Assembly (NCBI GenBank): GCA_030710605.1
Contig: CP092870.1
Span: 90,087,993 to 90,151,992, forward strand
Direction: 5' to 3'
DNA length: 64,000 nt
Source of the DNA: Cordylochernes scorpioides
Lineage: Eukaryota > Arthropoda > Arachnida > Pseudoscorpiones > Chernetidae
How positions within the stretch are numbered: the stretch's first letter is position 1; every line of letters begins with the position of its first letter. Below, in pieces: positions 63,367 through 64,000 of the stretch. Made by a program: the position numbers and the translations under genes. Below the pieces are notes generated by a model. That model did no database searches. It was given only the letters and a program-made list of their open reading frames with translations, and was not told where the DNA came from.

Positions 63367-63477
63367 TGAAAACACACGAGATAGCCAAGTGTGAACAAAT
63401 TTTTTTCTGTCTTCTTCAGAAGGCGACATCCCGGCGGCATCAAGACTTTCCACATAAGTTTTGTCTATGAGTATATA
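63367..63477. repeat. Tc1-like MITE, right part
   Basis: ACACACGAGATAGCCAAGTG to AAGTTTTGTCTATGAGTATA; joined directly to the truncated MITE on its left. Confidence 0.6.
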
Positions 63478-63594
63478 TATAAATTTATTTATTTGTTAAT
63501 CATCCCGGCGCGATATTGAAATATTTGCGCCTATTACAGAAGAAACAAACAAAACAACAAACAAATTGACACTTAGAATTAAATATTTACAAAT

Positions 63595-63598
<4 letters not shown>

Positions 63599-63632
<34 letters not shown>
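63599..63632. repeat. (TA)n microsatellite
   Basis: Uninterrupted TA dinucleotides of about 30 bases. Confidence 0.9.
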
Positions 63633-63635
<3 letters not shown>

Positions 63636-63753
63636 TCGACAGAGTTCATAAAATTTATATAGACTAAGTGGCTGATGTAAGGAAGATAAATCATTTAGAT
63701 CAGGGAACAATTGATGTCTCACTTCTGTAAAGTTCGGACAGTCATAGATAAGA

Positions 63754-63981
63754 GTATATCAATTAAGAAGTTTCAGAAGATGAGTTTCTTTTAATTGTAA
63801 AGACGCTACAAGCTTTCGGGCAAAAGCCCTTCGACGGGCAAAGTATAACTACACTATGAAAGATATCGATATCTTTCATAGTGTAGTTATACTTTGCCTG
63901 TCGAAGGGCTTTTGCCCGAAAGCTTGTAGCGTCTTTACAATTAAAAGAAACTCATCTTCTGAAACTTCTTAATTGATATAC
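63754..63981. repeat. 228-bp near-perfect palindrome
   Basis: Perfect inverted symmetry about 63867/63868 (centre ATCGAT), with one mismatched pair (the GACGGGC versus GCCTGTC site). No spacer. Each arm contains a hammerhead-like block: CTGTCGAA, GGGC TTTT GCCC, GAAAGC on the plus strand at about 63898-63922, mirrored in the left arm. Confidence 0.85.
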
Positions 63982-64000
63982 CTTACTGGAAGAGTCTTTA

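Noticed and set aside
63185..63394. 69-codon ORF across the nested Penelope fragment
   Set aside because: It crosses the boundary between two mobile elements, so it cannot be an ancestral gene.
1..64000. CRISPR arrays or a prokaryotic defence system
   Set aside because: The tandem repeats (29, 41, 20-21 kb) have no constant repeat with unique spacers, and the sequence is plainly eukaryotic.

Overview
This is a eukaryotic, almost certainly animal, repeat-dominated region. It is AT-rich (I estimate near 70% A+T outside the retrotransposon ORFs). I recognise no host protein-coding gene in the 64 kb. The DNA transposon families, the animal-type Penelope-like element, mariner/maT elements, U6 snRNA retro-fragments and pogo/Tigger-like MITEs point to an invertebrate. 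An arthropod, possibly a copepod, is my best guess, but that is inference and not secure.

Layout. 0-7 kb: small dispersed repeats, including a structurally near-perfect hammerhead ribozyme (541-590) and many fragments of a palindromic pogo-like MITE with ends like CAGTAAAACCTCGCTATAG. 7.1-12 kb: a minus-strand Gypsy-type LTR element (element 1) with intact gag and a still-open 964-codon pol that has lost the RT and integrase cores. 12.8-19.7 kb: paired MITEs, a U6 retro-fragment with target-site duplication, a decayed mariner, a Penelope terminal fragment with two inverted hammerhead-like motifs, and a 280-bp foldback. 20-21.4 kb: ATTGTTGT-rich array. 22.2-24.6 kb: a DNA transposon with about 180-bp terminal inverted repeats and an unnamed, well-preserved transposase-like protein broken only at an A8 run. 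25.4-27.6 kb: a decayed Penelope-like element (RT plus GIY-YIG endonuclease start) ending in a hammerhead-like motif. 29-30.9 kb: a minisatellite and a MITE cluster. 31.9-39.0 kb: a complete Gypsy-type LTR element (element 2) with identical 636-bp LTRs. 39.8 kb: a tRNA-like gene. 41 kb: minisatellite. 44.1-50.2 kb: a third Gypsy-type element (element 3) with near-identical 775-bp LTRs, an intact gag and eroded pol. 51.6-53.1 kb: four MITE copies. 53.6-54.9 kb: a DD37D maT-like mariner with one frameshift. 55-64 kb: more MITEs, a transposase relic, a nested Penelope fragment and, at the right edge, a 228-bp near-perfect palindrome.

How the parts relate. The three Gypsy elements are relatives. 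All have the same unusual Gag zinc knuckle and the same AGTCGACAGGA primer-site motif; elements 1 and 2 also share a +1 gag/pol frame relation and a hydrophobic C-terminal Pol tail. Element 2 is the only one with a complete RT-RNase H-integrase, but its protease motif reads DKG. Elements 1 and 3 look like non-autonomous derivatives that keep gag and could have been moved in trans. The small inverted-repeat families fall into pogo-like (TA target), Tc1-like (ends near ACAAAACTTAAGGAAG) and hammerhead-bearing (Penelope-related) groups.
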